Origin: Acidobacteriota bacterium
Lineage (GTDB): Bacteria; Acidobacteriota; Terriglobia; Acidiferrales; UBA7541
Direction of reading: 5' to 3'
NCBI GenBank assembly: GCA_013286165.1
Contig: JABDGF010000004.1
Span: forward strand, 1 to 64,000
DNA length: 64,000 nt
A program made the translations under genes and the position numbers. Shown here piece after piece: positions 8,031 through 17,267 of this stretch. Position 1 is the stretch's first letter, and each line of letters begins with the position of its first letter. The notes below the pieces were generated by a model. It worked only from the letters and a program-made list of their open reading frames with translations. It was not told the origin of the DNA and made no database searches.

Positions 8031-8903
8031 ATGGGAGTCGAGATCACAATGAAAGAGCTGCTGGAGGCCGGAGTTCACTTTGGCCACCAGACGCGCCGCT
8101 GGAACCCCAAGATGAAGGAATACATCTTCGGGGAGCGCAACGGGATCCACATCATCGATTTGCAGAAGACCCTGAAGATGTTCCGCGAATCCGCGCGGTA
8201 CGTCTCGGAAATCACGTCGCAGGGCAAACGAATTCTTTTTCTCGGCACCAAGCGCCAGGCGCAGGAAGCCATCGCTGAAGAAGCGAACCGCTGCGGCATG
8301 TTCTACGTGAACCACCGCTGGCTGGGCGGCACGCTGACGAACTGGGTCACTCTTCAGAAATCGATCAAGCGCCTGAAGCTCTTGAAGGCGATGATCGAAG
8401 ACGGCCGCATGGCGGAGCTTTCGAAGAAGGAAGCAGCGCGCCTCGATCGCGAATTGAAGCACCTGAAGCAGAATTTTTCGGGCGTCGAGAACATGACGAC
8501 GCTGCCCGATGCGATGTTTGTAATCGACCCGAACGCGGAGCTGATCGCGGTGCGAGAAGCGCGCCGGATGGGCATCCCTGTGGTCGCGATTGTCGATACG
8601 AATTGCGATCCGGACTTGGTTGACTGGGTTATTCCGGGCAACGACGACGCGCTGCGTGCGATTCGGTTGTTCACGTCGAAGATTTCGGATGCCGTGGTGG
8701 TTGGCAGCCAGTCTTTCGAGCAGACGCAGATTGCGGATCAGAAAGCGTCGGACGGCTCGGACGACAACGTCGACTACGTTGATACGAGCGCCTACGAAGT
8801 GTATGAGAAGCAGGAAGGCGACTTCGTGGAAGGCGAGCCGACGGAAGCAGCCGCAACCGATGAAGTGGTGACGGCGCCGACGGAAGACGAAGTTCATAAG
8901 TAG
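8031..8903 (+). CDS. rpsB: Ribosomal protein S2
   Basis: Small-subunit protein S2, needed for binding S1 to the 30S subunit. The start ATG at 8031 follows AAAGGAGAACC and gives [20 protein letters not shown]. Further signatures are [20 protein letters not shown] (about 21-40) and [12 protein letters not shown] (about 95). The 290 residues include a long acidic tail (from about 235) rich in D and E. Genes rpsB-tsf-pyrH-frr follow in the order common in bacteria. The 172-base gap to tsf contains a GGGCGG/CCGCCC hairpin (8941-8964) without a T tract. Confidence 0.97.
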   Translation: MGVEITMKELLEAGVHFGHQTRRWNPKMKEYIFGERNGIHIIDLQKTLKMFRESARYVSEITSQGKRILFLGTKRQAQEAIAEEANRCGMFYVNHRWLGGTLTNWVTLQKSIKRLKLLKAMIEDGRMAELSKKEAARLDRELKHLKQNFSGVENMTTLPDAMFVIDPNAELIAVREARRMGIPVVAIVDTNCDPDLVDWVIPGNDDALRAIRLFTSKISDAVVVGSQSFEQTQIADQKASDGSDDNVDYVDTSAYEVYEKQEGDFVEGEPTEAAATDEVVTAPTEDEVHK

Positions 8904-9075
8904 TTTCAAGTCTCGGAACAACTTCGCAAGAGCTTCAAACGGGCGGTGCATCGCGGCGCCGCCCGCACGCAAGAACTCCGAACCGAATTTCTTGGGTACG
9001 GGATTGCGCCATGCCGCTAGACGGAGAGCTGTGGGGCGCGTAGCCAGAATTCACAAATAAGGGATTGGTGTAGAA

Positions 9076-9735
9076 ATGTCAGACAAGCCAAACATTTCAG
9101 CGCAACAAGTGAAAGAGCTCCGCGACCGCACGGGCGCGGGATTTTCCGCGTGCCGCGATGCTTTGACGGAAGCCAAGGGCGACCTGCAGCAGGCGATCGA
9201 CGTGCTGCGCAAGAAGGGACAGGCAGCTGCGGCGAAGAAAGCGCAGCGGTCCACGTCCGAGGGCCTGGTGAGCTGCTACATTCACGCGGGCGGCAAGATT
9301 GGTGTGCTGATCGAAGTGAATTGCGAGAGCGACTTTGTGGCGCGCACAGACGATTTCCAGAAGCTGTGCCACGACATCGCGATGCACATCGCCGCGCTCG
9401 ATCCGCGTTTTCTGCGCCGCGAGGAAGTGACGCAGGAAATCCTCGACCGCGAACGCGAGATCTACAAGGATCAAGCGAAGCAGACCGGAAAGCCGGAAGC
9501 CGTGGTGGAGAAGATCGTCACCGGAAAGATGGAGAAGTTCTACGAGGAAAATTGCCTCTACGAACAGCACTTCATCAAGGACGAAGGCGTAACGATCAAG
9601 GAATTGGTGGATCAGGCGATCGCGAAGATCGGCGAGAACATCACCGTGAGCCGCTTTTCGCGGTTCAAGGTGGGCGAGCTCGAGAGCGGCAAGGATGCTG
9701 CGGCGGACACGGCCGTAGCGGTGCCGTCGGTCTAA
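9076..9735 (+). CDS. tsf: Elongation factor Ts
   Basis: Nucleotide exchange factor that releases GDP from EF-Tu. The N-terminal UBA-like domain has [19 protein letters not shown] (about 12-30). The EF-Tu contact core contains [19 protein letters not shown] (about 74-92), with the conserved C-E-SDFVA element. With 219 residues it is the shorter EF-Ts form, with one core subdomain reduced compared with E. coli (283 residues); this is common outside gammaproteobacteria. A strong terminator follows, separating it from pyrH. Start ATG at 9076 after AAGGGATTGGTGTAGAA, a modest ribosome binding site. Confidence 0.96.
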   Translation: MSDKPNISAQQVKELRDRTGAGFSACRDALTEAKGDLQQAIDVLRKKGQAAAAKKAQRSTSEGLVSCYIHAGGKIGVLIEVNCESDFVARTDDFQKLCHDIAMHIAALDPRFLRREEVTQEILDREREIYKDQAKQTGKPEAVVEKIVTGKMEKFYEENCLYEQHFIKDEGVTIKELVDQAIAKIGENITVSRFSRFKVGELESGKDAAADTAVAVPSV

Positions 9736-9770
9736 ATTTGAAACGCGCTTTACATTTCGAAGCGAAAGAA

Positions 9771-9800
9771 AATCCGCCGCAACCACGGCGGATTTTTTTT
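9771..9800 (+). terminator. Intrinsic terminator of tsf
   Basis: AATCCGCCG at 9771-9779 pairs with CGGCGGATT at 9786-9794 across a six-base loop and runs into eight T residues. Confidence 0.9.
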
Positions 9801-9923
9801 GCGCGGACGACGCTTGGGTTCGACGACGCGATTGCGGCGGTTCAAAAGCGAACGGAACATTTGAGATAGTCCATCAAACTGCCCATTTTCGGGCATCTTG
9901 CGGAGCGTCGCCCGGCGATTCTC

Positions 9924-9932
9924 TGCTAGAAT
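9924..9932 (+). promoter_or_regulatory. Extended -10 element for pyrH
   Basis: TGCTAGAAT at 9924-9932 matches an extended -10 (TGn then TAGAAT) and lies 34 bases before the pyrH ATG. No convincing -35 is visible at the right distance. Its position downstream of the possible TTG start at 9898 argues for the ATG at 9967. Confidence 0.45.
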
Positions 9933-9966
9933 GCTCGGCGGGCCAGAGAGGCTGGCCAATCCTGCG

Positions 9967-10731
9967 ATGACGAAAGCACAGCTGGCAAAAGACAAAAAGC
10001 AGCCGACCGGTGCGCCGGTGTATGAACGAATCGTGTTGAAGCTGTCGGGCGAGTCGATGTCGGGCCCGGCCGAGAGTGGCATTCACGCCGAGACGGTGCA
10101 CGAGATGGCGCGCGAGGTGAAAGAAATTCACGACCTGGGCGTGCAGGTGGCCATCGTGGTGGGCGGCGGAAATATTTTCCGCGGCGGCCGGCAGAAGGAT
10201 GCCAACCTTTCGATCGAGCGCGCGACGGGCGATTACATGGGCATGCTCGCAACAGTGATCAATGGCATGGCGCTGGTGGACGCGCTGGAGAAGAACGGCT
10301 GCCACACGCGATTGATGAGCGCGATCGAGATGCACCAGGTGGCGGAGCCGTTTATCCGGCGGCGCGCGACGCGGCACATGGAGAAGGGCCGCGTGGTGAT
10401 TTTCGCGGCGGGCACGGGCAATCCGTATTTTTCCACGGACACGGCTGCGGCGCTGCGCGCGATGGAAATCAAGGCCAACGTGATCCTGAAGGCCACGCGC
10501 GTCGATGGCGTGTATGACGCCGATCCCGAAAAGGTAAAGACGGCGAAGAAGTTCGACCGCATCACTTACATCGACGTGCTGAAGAAGGGCCTTTCCGTGA
10601 TGGATTCGACCGCCATCTCGCTCTGCATGGACAACAAAATGCCGATCGTAGTGTTCGACATGAATGTGTCGAACAATTTGCGCCGCGTGGTGATGGGCGA
10701 GCCGATCGGATCTGTGGTGACGGCCGAGTAA
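9967..10731 (+). CDS. pyrH: UMP kinase
   Basis: Hexameric bacterial UMP kinase, converting UMP and ATP to UDP in pyrimidine synthesis; often allosterically controlled by GTP and UTP. Motifs: [11 protein letters not shown] (about 22-32), the phosphate loop [10 protein letters not shown] (about 65-74), [13 protein letters not shown], and [20 protein letters not shown] (about 145-164), all amino-acid-kinase-fold signatures. From ATG 9967 the protein has 254 residues, slightly longer than E. coli (241) because of a basic N-terminus. An upstream TTG at 9898 is unlikely because it precedes the promoter element. Followed 45 bases later by frr, the usual partner. Confidence 0.95.
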   Translation: MTKAQLAKDKKQPTGAPVYERIVLKLSGESMSGPAESGIHAETVHEMAREVKEIHDLGVQVAIVVGGGNIFRGGRQKDANLSIERATGDYMGMLATVINGMALVDALEKNGCHTRLMSAIEMHQVAEPFIRRRATRHMEKGRVVIFAAGTGNPYFSTDTAAALRAMEIKANVILKATRVDGVYDADPEKVKTAKKFDRITYIDVLKKGLSVMDSTAISLCMDNKMPIVVFDMNVSNNLRRVVMGEPIGSVVTAE

Positions 10732-10776
10732 CGCATCGCTGGGAATCTGCTGGATTCGTCCGGAGGCAATTTTTCG

Positions 10777-11349
10777 ATGACTGCAATCGCAACGAGCAAA
10801 GACGCCCTGGCCCAAGCGCGCACGCGCATGGAGAAGGCCGTTGAAGATTTTAAGAAGGAGCTTTCCACGGTGCGCACGGGGCGCGCGAACGTCTCGCTGC
10901 TGGATCATGTGCGAGTGGATTTCTACGGAACGCCGACGCCGCTGAATCAGGTGGGCACGCTGAGCGTTCCGGATTCGTCCACGATCGTGGTTTCGCCGTG
11001 GGATGCTTCGATCGTTCCGCTGATCGACAAAGCGATTCGCACCGCCGACCTTGGGCTGAATCCGACGAACGACGGGAAAGTGGTGCGCGTGCCGCTGCCG
11101 TCACTGACCGAAGACCGCCGCAAAGAAATGGTGAAGCACATCCACAAAATTTCGGAGAATCATAAGACCGCGCTGCGCAACGTCCGCCGCGACATCAAGG
11201 AAGCGGTGGAGAAGCTCGAGAAAGAAAAGAAGATGAGCGAGGACGACAAGAAGCGCGCGCTGGACGAGTTGGAAAAGGTGACGCACTCCGAGACGAAGAA
11301 GGTGGACGACCTGCTCGCCGCGAAAGAAAAAGAATTGATGAGCGTGTAG
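10777..11349 (+). CDS. frr: Ribosome recycling factor
   Basis: Splits post-termination ribosomes together with EF-G. The 190-residue protein shows the family's three-helix bundle pattern, with the conserved ELSTVRTGRANVSLLDHV (about 29-46), SSTIVVSPWDASIVPLIDKA (about 68-87) and the RRKEMVKHIHKISENHKTALRNVR helix. Length is close to the usual 185. It follows pyrH and ends the rpsB-tsf-pyrH-frr block. The next gene, a methyltransferase, starts 44 bases later and could share the transcript. Confidence 0.97.
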   Translation: MTAIATSKDALAQARTRMEKAVEDFKKELSTVRTGRANVSLLDHVRVDFYGTPTPLNQVGTLSVPDSSTIVVSPWDASIVPLIDKAIRTADLGLNPTNDGKVVRVPLPSLTEDRRKEMVKHIHKISENHKTALRNVRRDIKEAVEKLEKEKKMSEDDKKRALDELEKVTHSETKKVDDLLAAKEKELMSV

Positions 11350-11393
11350 GCCGGTGCCGCACGTCGCGGCGCCTGTCGCTGCAGGGAATTGAA

Positions 11394-12254
11394 ATGATCG
11401 AAGCGCGTCCGAGTACCACCGCACACCGAGTGGCGATGCGGCGCGCCGCCCACCAGCTGTTCGACCATCCCCTCATACTTGACGATCCAATCGCGCTGCC
11501 GATTCTCGGCGAAGAAACGCGGGCGCGACTCCGCGCGGAGGAGCGCGAAGCCCGCGGCCGCGCGCAGGCGTCGTTCCGCGCGTTCATGGTGGTGCGCAGC
11601 CGCTTCGCCGAAGACGAACTAAAAGCCGCGGTGCCTCGCGGCGCGTCGCAATATGTGATCCTCGGCGCGGGACTCGACACGTTCGCGTACCGCAGTCCGT
11701 ACTCGCCGGCGCGGCTTCGTGTGTTTGAAGTGGATCATCCCGCGACGCAGGCTTGGAAACGGAAGCGGCTCGCGGATGGCCACGTTGTAGTGCCGCCGGC
11801 TGAGGCTCTGGCGTACGTGGCTGTCGATTTTGAGACCCAGTCGCTCGCTGGCGAACTGGCCAAGGCCGGATTCGATCCCGGACGCGTCACATTTTTCGCG
11901 TGGCTTGGCGTGACGCCATACCTTACGAAGCCGGCGATGGATTCTACGTTGGGATTCATCGCGAGTTGCGCGAAAGGAAGCGGCGTGGTGTTCGACTATG
12001 TGTGCGAGAGGCGGCAGATGGGAATTTTGGGGCGGCTCGCGTTCGAACGTCTCGCGCAGCGTGTGGCGATGGCGGGCGAACCGTTCAAGCTGCTCTTTGA
12101 CCCGAAGACTCTAATCGCGGAAATGCGTGGCATGGGTTATTCGCACTTCGAAGACTTGGGCGGCGCACAGCTGAACGACCGGTACTTCGCCGGACGTACA
12201 GACAATCTTCGCGTGCTCGGGCGTGTAGGACGAATCATGAGTGCGCGGACTTGA
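11394..12254 (+). CDS. Class I SAM-dependent methyltransferase (leucine carboxyl methyltransferase-like)
   Basis: S-adenosylmethionine-dependent methyltransferase of the leucine-carboxyl-methyltransferase-like (TIGR00027-type) family; substrate unknown. The N-terminal lid has TAHRVAMRRAAHQLFDHPLI (about 8-27). SAM motif I is YVILGAGLDTFAYR (about 86-99), followed by the acidic motif II residue in VFEVDHPATQAWKR (about 109-122). VTFFAWLGVTPYL (about 165-177) corresponds to motif IV. With 286 residues it is full length. It trails the pyrH-frr block, and a 116-base convergent gap separates it from the minus-strand gene. No biosynthetic cluster surrounds it, so a specialised-metabolism role is not supported. 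Confidence 0.85.
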   Translation: MIEARPSTTAHRVAMRRAAHQLFDHPLILDDPIALPILGEETRARLRAEEREARGRAQASFRAFMVVRSRFAEDELKAAVPRGASQYVILGAGLDTFAYRSPYSPARLRVFEVDHPATQAWKRKRLADGHVVVPPAEALAYVAVDFETQSLAGELAKAGFDPGRVTFFAWLGVTPYLTKPAMDSTLGFIASCAKGSGVVFDYVCERRQMGILGRLAFERLAQRVAMAGEPFKLLFDPKTLIAEMRGMGYSHFEDLGGAQLNDRYFAGRTDNLRVLGRVGRIMSART

Positions 12255-12370
12255 GGAGTTTGGCGCTGCGCTCGCTCTGGCGCTTCTCGCACGCGGGGAA
12301 TCGGCGCTGCTTCGCCGTGCATTCACACCGGCAGGATTGCCCATGCTACTGGATTGCGGCGCTACGCCAA

Positions 12371-15300
12371 TCAGTTCAGCGAGTGGATCTCTTCCGGCAG
12401 CAGCAGCGTGAAGGTGCACTTGCCTGTGTTGGCGGAGCAGGTTGCGGTGCCGCGGCGGACGATTTTTGCGGGAGATGAGTCCGGGAATACGGCGCCAAAG
12501 TCGATGGCCTTCAATTTTTCGGCGAAGGGGCGAAGATCCTGGCTGCCGTTGACGAATTTCGCGGCGTCCACGTTTGCGTGTTTCGATCCTGCGTCGGCAG
12601 GCGAGAGCAAAACGAAGAAGTCGGCCTTCGCGTCTTCTTTCAATCCATCGGCAATCGAAAACTCGCGCTGTTTGAGAAGCGACGGCTTCGCTTTGGCGAC
12701 GAGCGCGTCGATGCCTTCGTTTGTCCCGAGTAGCTTGATGAGGCGGGCGCGCGTTTCCGGCACGGAGTGTTGCGCTGCGATCGCTTCGGCGTAGAGGTCG
12801 ATGGCCTTTTGTCTGTCGCCGCGCTTTTCGTAAATCTGCGCGAGGTGATCGCCCACTTCGCCGTGCTGATTCAGCAACCATGATGCGCGGACGAAGCGCT
12901 CTGCGTCATCGAGATCGCCTTGCCTGAAGCGAACCCAACCCAGCGTGTCCCAATAAACTCCGAGGCTTGAAACCTGATTGAGATCGTCGAGCGTGAGGTG
13001 CAGCAGGCTCACGTTGCGCAGCGCCGTGGCCGTGGCAGAAACGGCGGATTCGGCGTACTGGCGCGCCTTTTCGAGTTCGAGGCCGTCTTCGGACAAATTG
13101 TAGGCGACGTTGTTCCACACGACGGGCGTCTGCGCCGTGTCGATGGCTTTGTCGAACGCGTCCATCGCTTTTTCTTTTTGGCCGGAGTTGAGCAGCGCGC
13201 GGCCAAGGCTCACTTCGAGTTCGGCGTTTTCAGGCGCGAGGACGGTGGCTTTGTCGAGTTCGGGCACGGCGTCCGCGAATTTGTGCTGGTCGAGATAAAT
13301 TCCGCCGAGCGCGGCGTGCGCGACGTTGTCGAGCGGATTGATTTCGACCTGCTTTTTGAATGCTGCGATGGCTTCGGGAAACTTTTCCTGCTGCGTGAGC
13401 GTGAGGCCGAGATAGTTGTAAACGTGCTCGTCGTACGGATCGGCGTCGATCTGTTTGTGGAATGCGGCGGCGGCATCGTCGAAGCGGCCGAGGCGCAGGT
13501 AGGCGAGGCCGAGATCGTTCCAGACTTGCTTGGTTTTCGGATCAAGTTCGGTGACGCGCTTGAGTAGAGGAATTGCTTCGGTGGGATTGCCGGCGTTGAG
13601 CGCGGCGATGCCGGATTCGAGCAGCTCCTCGGCGGTGGCCGTCTTCGGAATTTCGGGCGAGCCCGGCGTCGGATTGTCGACTTGCAGAGCTTGCGATTCG
13701 TCGGCTGCGACGGTGCGCGAGAACGTCAGATACTCGCTGGTGCGCGAGGCAGGCAGTTCGCGCAACTTGAAATTCAGCACGCGCTCGGCGGTGAGCACGC
13801 CGTCGGTGAAGTGGTAGATCGATTTGTAGGCGGCGTAATCGCGATCGACGTTCACGCCGAAAGGCGGCTGCGCGGTGAAACCTTTCGGCAGAGTGAGCGT
13901 GAGCTTTTCGGTGACGTCGAGCGGGCTACCCAGCTTGATGGGATCGACTTGGTCTGAAGATGCTTCGGGAAGGCCCATCGATAGCATCGGGATTTCCACT
14001 TTGGTTTTCTTGCTGGACCAATCGAGATAGCCGGCCTGCGAATATTCGAGATCGAGTTCGAAAGGGTTCGCGGTGTCGGACGGATCGCTGGGCTTCACGC
14101 TGGTCACTTCGCCCTTGATGCCGTCGAGCGATGCGATGGTCTGGCCGAGTTCTTTCCATTGATTTTGCGGAGTGCGGCGGAATGCGACGCGCAGGACGAA
14201 TTCGTTATCGCCGCGCAGGAAATATTTCAGCTTTACGTTGAGCTTGCCGAGGTCGGTGACTTCCGCGTTCATCTGGACGACTTGCGTTGACGTCCAAGGC
14301 GGATCGACGGGTGTTTCGACCAGCTTGCCTGCGCCATCGGGCGGCACGAGGAGCGCTTGTTTATCGCGGAGCGGCGAAGCGAGCAGACGGAACGGCGCGA
14401 CTTCGGCGGTGGAATCCATCCAGATGAGTTTGTCGTCGTGCGGAACCGCGGTGATCAGGTGATCGAACTGCGACGGTGAAGGGACGGTGGGATCGATTTT
14501 GCGCGCCGAGGGAATCAGAACAGCGTCGGACGGGACGTCGATCGCGTTGAGCATCGCGGCGAGCAGCGTGACTTTATCTTTGCAGTCGCCGTATTGATTT
14601 TTGAAAACGTCGGCGGCGGTGTGCGGCTGAAAGCGGCCGAGGCCGAAGGAAAGGCTTACGTAGCGGATGTTCTGCGCGACGTAATTGTAGAGCGCGGCCA
14701 TTTTGTCGAGCTGGGCGGTTTTATCTTTGGTCAGCTCGAGCGCTTTGGCGCGAATGTCCGGCGTCGGCGTGGTGCGGCCTTTTTGCAGATCGGCGTACCA
14801 CGCGGCGACGGCGGGCCAGTTCTTGAAGGTGGTGATTTGGACGTCGGCCTGTTTTTCTTTTGTGGGCTCGGATTTCTTTTTCTTTTGCTCTTCGTCGGTG
14901 GGGCGCGTGAGCACGCTGTGCTTCCACGAATAGAGCGTGCGACCGTCTGCGTCTTTTTTTGAAAAGGTAGCGGAGTTCGCCGCGGGCTTCGCGCCGTCGG
15001 TGATGGAGTAGTCCGCGGATTTCACGATCAGGTCGCGGCCCTCGGGCACGCTGATCTCGAGTTGCTCGTCGAGAATGATCGCGTCCTCGAGGAAATCCTG
15101 CGAATACCAGAACTCGTTGGGCGCGAGAGCTTTTACCGTTTTGGTAACGATGTCGTATTCGATCGCGTCGCCTGAGTGGAGAGAGGGGACTGTGATGTGC
15201 TTTTCTTTGTAGTCCGTGTACTCGGGTGCGTCGCGCTCAACCGCGGCGGTCATTTCCTTGATCGCGTCGGGCGTGGCGGTGACGACGGTGCCGTCGGGCT

Positions 15301-15625
15301 TTACGACGCGGACGGACTGCACGTCCATTTCTTCGTTGGCGGAGTTGTAACCGAAGACGAGTTCGCCGAGCTGCTGCACGCCGGCGTCGCTTTGCACTTT
15401 GATCCGCGCAGTGAGTTCGCGCTCACCGGTGCCGTCATTTTCAAAGCGCGCTTTGGTGGAATATTTTTCGACGACGAAAGGCTCGCTCGAATAGTCGGGC
15501 GCGAGCTTCTGCATCGGCGCGGGCACCGGCGCGGACGGAGGCGTGGGAGCCGGCGAGAGTTGCTGCTGCGCAAATGCGGTGGATGTGAATAGGAAAACGA
15601 GAAAGGCCGCGCAGAAATTCTTCAT
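12371..15625 (-). CDS. Exported DUF3857-transglutaminase-TPR protein
   Basis: Large probable periplasmic protein (1084 residues). ATG at 15625, preceded by GGGAGATGG, begins the Sec signal peptide MKNFCAAFLVFLFTSTAFAQ; 37 further upstream codons are open but non-family-like. A Pro-rich linker is followed by a DUF3857 domain (about 50-250), then a transglutaminase-like fold. Its triad looks intact: Cys in QYGDCKDKVTLLAAML, His in SQFDHLITAV and Asp in IWMDSTAE. The C-terminal third has tetratricopeptide repeats (for example AIPLLKRVTELDPKTKQVWN and DDAAAAFHKQIDADPYDEHV), then a short tail domain. Similar proteins are frequent in Acidobacteriota and Bacteroidota, with unknown substrates. Divergent from the str cluster; nearest upstream gene is 757 bases away. 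Confidence 0.85.
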   Translation of the reverse strand: MKNFCAAFLVFLFTSTAFAQQQLSPAPTPPSAPVPAPMQKLAPDYSSEPFVVEKYSTKARFENDGTGERELTARIKVQSDAGVQQLGELVFGYNSANEEMDVQSVRVVKPDGTVVTATPDAIKEMTAAVERDAPEYTDYKEKHITVPSLHSGDAIEYDIVTKTVKALAPNEFWYSQDFLEDAIILDEQLEISVPEGRDLIVKSADYSITDGAKPAANSATFSKKDADGRTLYSWKHSVLTRPTDEEQKKKKSEPTKEKQADVQITTFKNWPAVAAWYADLQKGRTTPTPDIRAKALELTKDKTAQLDKMAALYNYVAQNIRYVSLSFGLGRFQPHTAADVFKNQYGDCKDKVTLLAAMLNAIDVPSDAVLIPSARKIDPTVPSPSQFDHLITAVPHDDKLIWMDSTAEVAPFRLLASPLRDKQALLVPPDGAGKLVETPVDPPWTSTQVVQMNAEVTDLGKLNVKLKYFLRGDNEFVLRVAFRRTPQNQWKELGQTIASLDGIKGEVTSVKPSDPSDTANPFELDLEYSQAGYLDWSSKKTKVEIPMLSMGLPEASSDQVDPIKLGSPLDVTEKLTLTLPKGFTAQPPFGVNVDRDYAAYKSIYHFTDGVLTAERVLNFKLRELPASRTSEYLTFSRTVAADESQALQVDNPTPGSPEIPKTATAEELLESGIAALNAGNPTEAIPLLKRVTELDPKTKQVWNDLGLAYLRLGRFDDAAAAFHKQIDADPYDEHVYNYLGLTLTQQEKFPEAIAAFKKQVEINPLDNVAHAALGGIYLDQHKFADAVPELDKATVLAPENAELEVSLGRALLNSGQKEKAMDAFDKAIDTAQTPVVWNNVAYNLSEDGLELEKARQYAESAVSATATALRNVSLLHLTLDDLNQVSSLGVYWDTLGWVRFRQGDLDDAERFVRASWLLNQHGEVGDHLAQIYEKRGDRQKAIDLYAEAIAAQHSVPETRARLIKLLGTNEGIDALVAKAKPSLLKQREFSIADGLKEDAKADFFVLLSPADAGSKHANVDAAKFVNGSQDLRPFAEKLKAIDFGAVFPDSSPAKIVRRGTATCSANTGKCTFTLLLPEEIHSLN

Positions 15626-16038
15626 TCCATCTCCCAAGTGAGAAACGCCCGAACCAGTGTAGGTGCGGCGCAAGCGGGAGTAAATGCCGGGAGGCGGGGG
15701 TGTTGAGCAAACGCAAATGGTGCAAGGGCAGGGCAAAACCCAGCAAAATCGCGTCGATCCGAGAGACCCATCGCAAGCGACCGTTCAGATTTTTGTCCCG
15801 TCGAAACCCAAGACGCTTCTAAGCTGTTGATATTAATGCGCTTATGCGTCAACTAACGATGGCGTGAGCAGGTGTTCCAAATGTGCTCAAACGGTCAACA
15901 GTTTATGGTACTATTACGGGGTTCCGAGGTCGGCGCGGCAGGTTCATGAGCTGATTTGGAAGTTGGAAGCAGGGCGTTTAGTTGCTATTGGCACGATTCG
16001 GTCCAAAGCCTCGGATTTATTTTTTGGATTGATTCGAG
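15626..16038. other. Intergenic stretch between the DUF3857 gene and the str promoter
   Basis: About 410 bases without a recognisable gene. It holds an inverted repeat (GTTGA at 15826-15830, TCAAC at 15849-15853, with GCGC/GCGT near the centre). An open frame from 15864 runs across the promoter and leader and looks non-coding. Confidence 0.4.
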
Positions 16039-16067
16039 TTGACAAGGCGTGCTGGTTCTCCTATACT
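16039..16067 (+). promoter_or_regulatory. str operon promoter (rpsL-rpsG-fusA-tuf)
   Basis: TTGACA at 16039-16044 and TATACT at 16062-16067 with a 17-base spacer: a near-consensus sigma-70-type promoter. Transcription would begin near 16075, leaving a leader of about 308 bases before rpsL. It is the only strong promoter seen ahead of the 21-kb ribosomal cluster. Confidence 0.85.
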
Positions 16068-16074
16068 CCTGCGG

Positions 16075-16382
16075 TTGCATTGAGCAGTTGCATGTGTGTG
16101 ATTAGGGAAGTCTTTCAGTCCCCCGAACAAAGAACGACGGATGGGGGAGTTGAAAGAGCGGCCGAAATGGGGCGCCAGCCCCGCAAAGCCGTGACAGCCT
16201 CCTCCGCAGTCGAGTAGATGCAGTTCACTCCTTGGAGTGGAAACGCGTCGCCGCCGGAGTACCTAGGTTTAATCCTACGGTTTGGCACCTTTTCTGTTCA
16301 TTCACTCGCCGATTTTCGCGCGGGGCGGAACACTGCGCTTCAAAATCGGATTTATTCGATCGATAGGAATTAGGAGAGACTC
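16075..16382 (+). promoter_or_regulatory. Long structured 5' leader of the str operon
   Basis: Two strong nested hairpins are visible. CTTTCA (16112-16117) pairs with TGAAAG (16151-16156), enclosing CCCCC (16120-16124) with GGGGG (16143-16147). Then CGGC (16159-16162) pairs with GCCG (16188-16191), enclosing GGGGC (16169-16173) with GCCCC (16178-16182). The segment GCAAAGCC resembles a strand of GEMM riboswitches, but the rest does not match, so I do not assign a class. Control by a ribosomal protein such as S7 or S12 is a possibility only. Confidence 0.45.
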
Positions 16383-16766
16383 GTGCCGACGTTTTCACAG
16401 CTCGTGCGCCACGGCCGCGAAAAGATTCGCGTCAAGACGAAATCGCCGGCTTTGGAAGGCTGCCCGGAAAAGCGCGGCGTTTGCGTTCGCGTTTACACCC
16501 AGACGCCGAAGAAGCCGAACTCCGCGCTGCGCAAGGTTGCGCGCGCCCGGCTGACCAACAGCGCTGAAGTGACCACCTACATTCCCGGCATTGGCCACAA
16601 CCTGCAGGAGCACTCGATCGTGCTCGTGCGCGGCGGCCGTGTGAAGGACCTGCCGGGCGTTCGCTACCACATTATTCGCGGCACGCTCGATGCGGCCGGC
16701 GTTGAAAATCGCAAGCAAGCGCGCTCGAAGTACGGCGCCAAGCGGCCCAAAGCCGCACAGAAGTAG
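16383..16766 (+). CDS. rpsL: Ribosomal protein S12
   Basis: Small-subunit decoding-centre protein and streptomycin-resistance locus. GTG start at 16383 after AGGAGAG; 127 residues. The conserved loops [16 protein letters not shown] (about 42-57), [20 protein letters not shown] (about 70-89) and [14 protein letters not shown] are present. The lysines at which streptomycin-resistance changes usually occur are the unmutated residues (KKPNS and GRVKDLPG). First gene of the str operon; rpsG starts 12 bases after its stop. Confidence 0.98.
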   Translation: MPTFSQLVRHGREKIRVKTKSPALEGCPEKRGVCVRVYTQTPKKPNSALRKVARARLTNSAEVTTYIPGIGHNLQEHSIVLVRGGRVKDLPGVRYHIIRGTLDAAGVENRKQARSKYGAKRPKAAQK

Positions 16767-16778
16767 GAGGCTGGATAG

Positions 16779-17249
16779 ATGCCACGCAAGGGTTGGGTAC
16801 TTCGCCGCAAGATTCCCGGGGATCCGGTTTTCGGTTCGGACCTGGTGCAGAAGTTCATCTCGAGCATGATGTACGACGGGAAGCGCGCCACCGCGCAGTC
16901 GATTTTCTACAACGCGATGGATCAGGTCGCGAAGAAATCGAACGACGACGCGTTCAAGCTTTTCAAGAAGGCGGTTGAGAACTGCAAGCCGGCGCTGGAA
17001 GTGAAGACCCGCCGCGTCGGCGGCGCGAACTATCAGGTTCCCGTCGAAGTGAACCCTTTCCGCAAGCAGTCGCTCGCGATTCACTGGCTGGTGCTGTATT
17101 CCCGCACCCGCAGTGGCCGCTCGATGACCGACAAGTTGGCTGAAGAAATTTTGGACGCTGCGAATGGACGTGGCGGCGCCGTGAAAAAGAAGGAGGACGT
17201 GCACCGCATGGCGGAGGCTAACAAAGCTTTCGCGCATTATCGCTGGTAA
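16779..17249 (+). CDS. rpsG: Ribosomal protein S7
   Basis: Small-subunit head protein that nucleates 3'-domain assembly of 16S rRNA and contacts the E site. The 156 residues start MPRKGWVLRRKIPGDPVFGS and contain the signature MMYDGKRATAQSIFYNAMDQ (about 28-47), TRRVGGANYQVPVEV (about 78-92) and the C-terminal KKKEDVHRMAEANKAFAHYRW. ATG at 16779 after AGGAGGCTGG. In E. coli, S7 is the translational repressor of this operon; whether it is here is unknown. Confidence 0.98.
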   Translation: MPRKGWVLRRKIPGDPVFGSDLVQKFISSMMYDGKRATAQSIFYNAMDQVAKKSNDDAFKLFKKAVENCKPALEVKTRRVGGANYQVPVEVNPFRKQSLAIHWLVLYSRTRSGRSMTDKLAEEILDAANGRGGAVKKKEDVHRMAEANKAFAHYRW

Positions 17250-17267
17250 GCACGGGCCTAGGGACAC

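Noticed and set aside
16159-16200. GEMM-type cyclic dinucleotide riboswitch in the str leader
   Set aside because: Only the GCAAAGCC segment and stem geometry agree; the second domain and tetraloop receptor consensus are not visible, so I leave the leader unclassified.
15864-16217. Open frame of 117 codons in the str promoter region
   Set aside because: It runs through the near-consensus promoter and the hairpin leader, lacks a family signature and a ribosome binding site.
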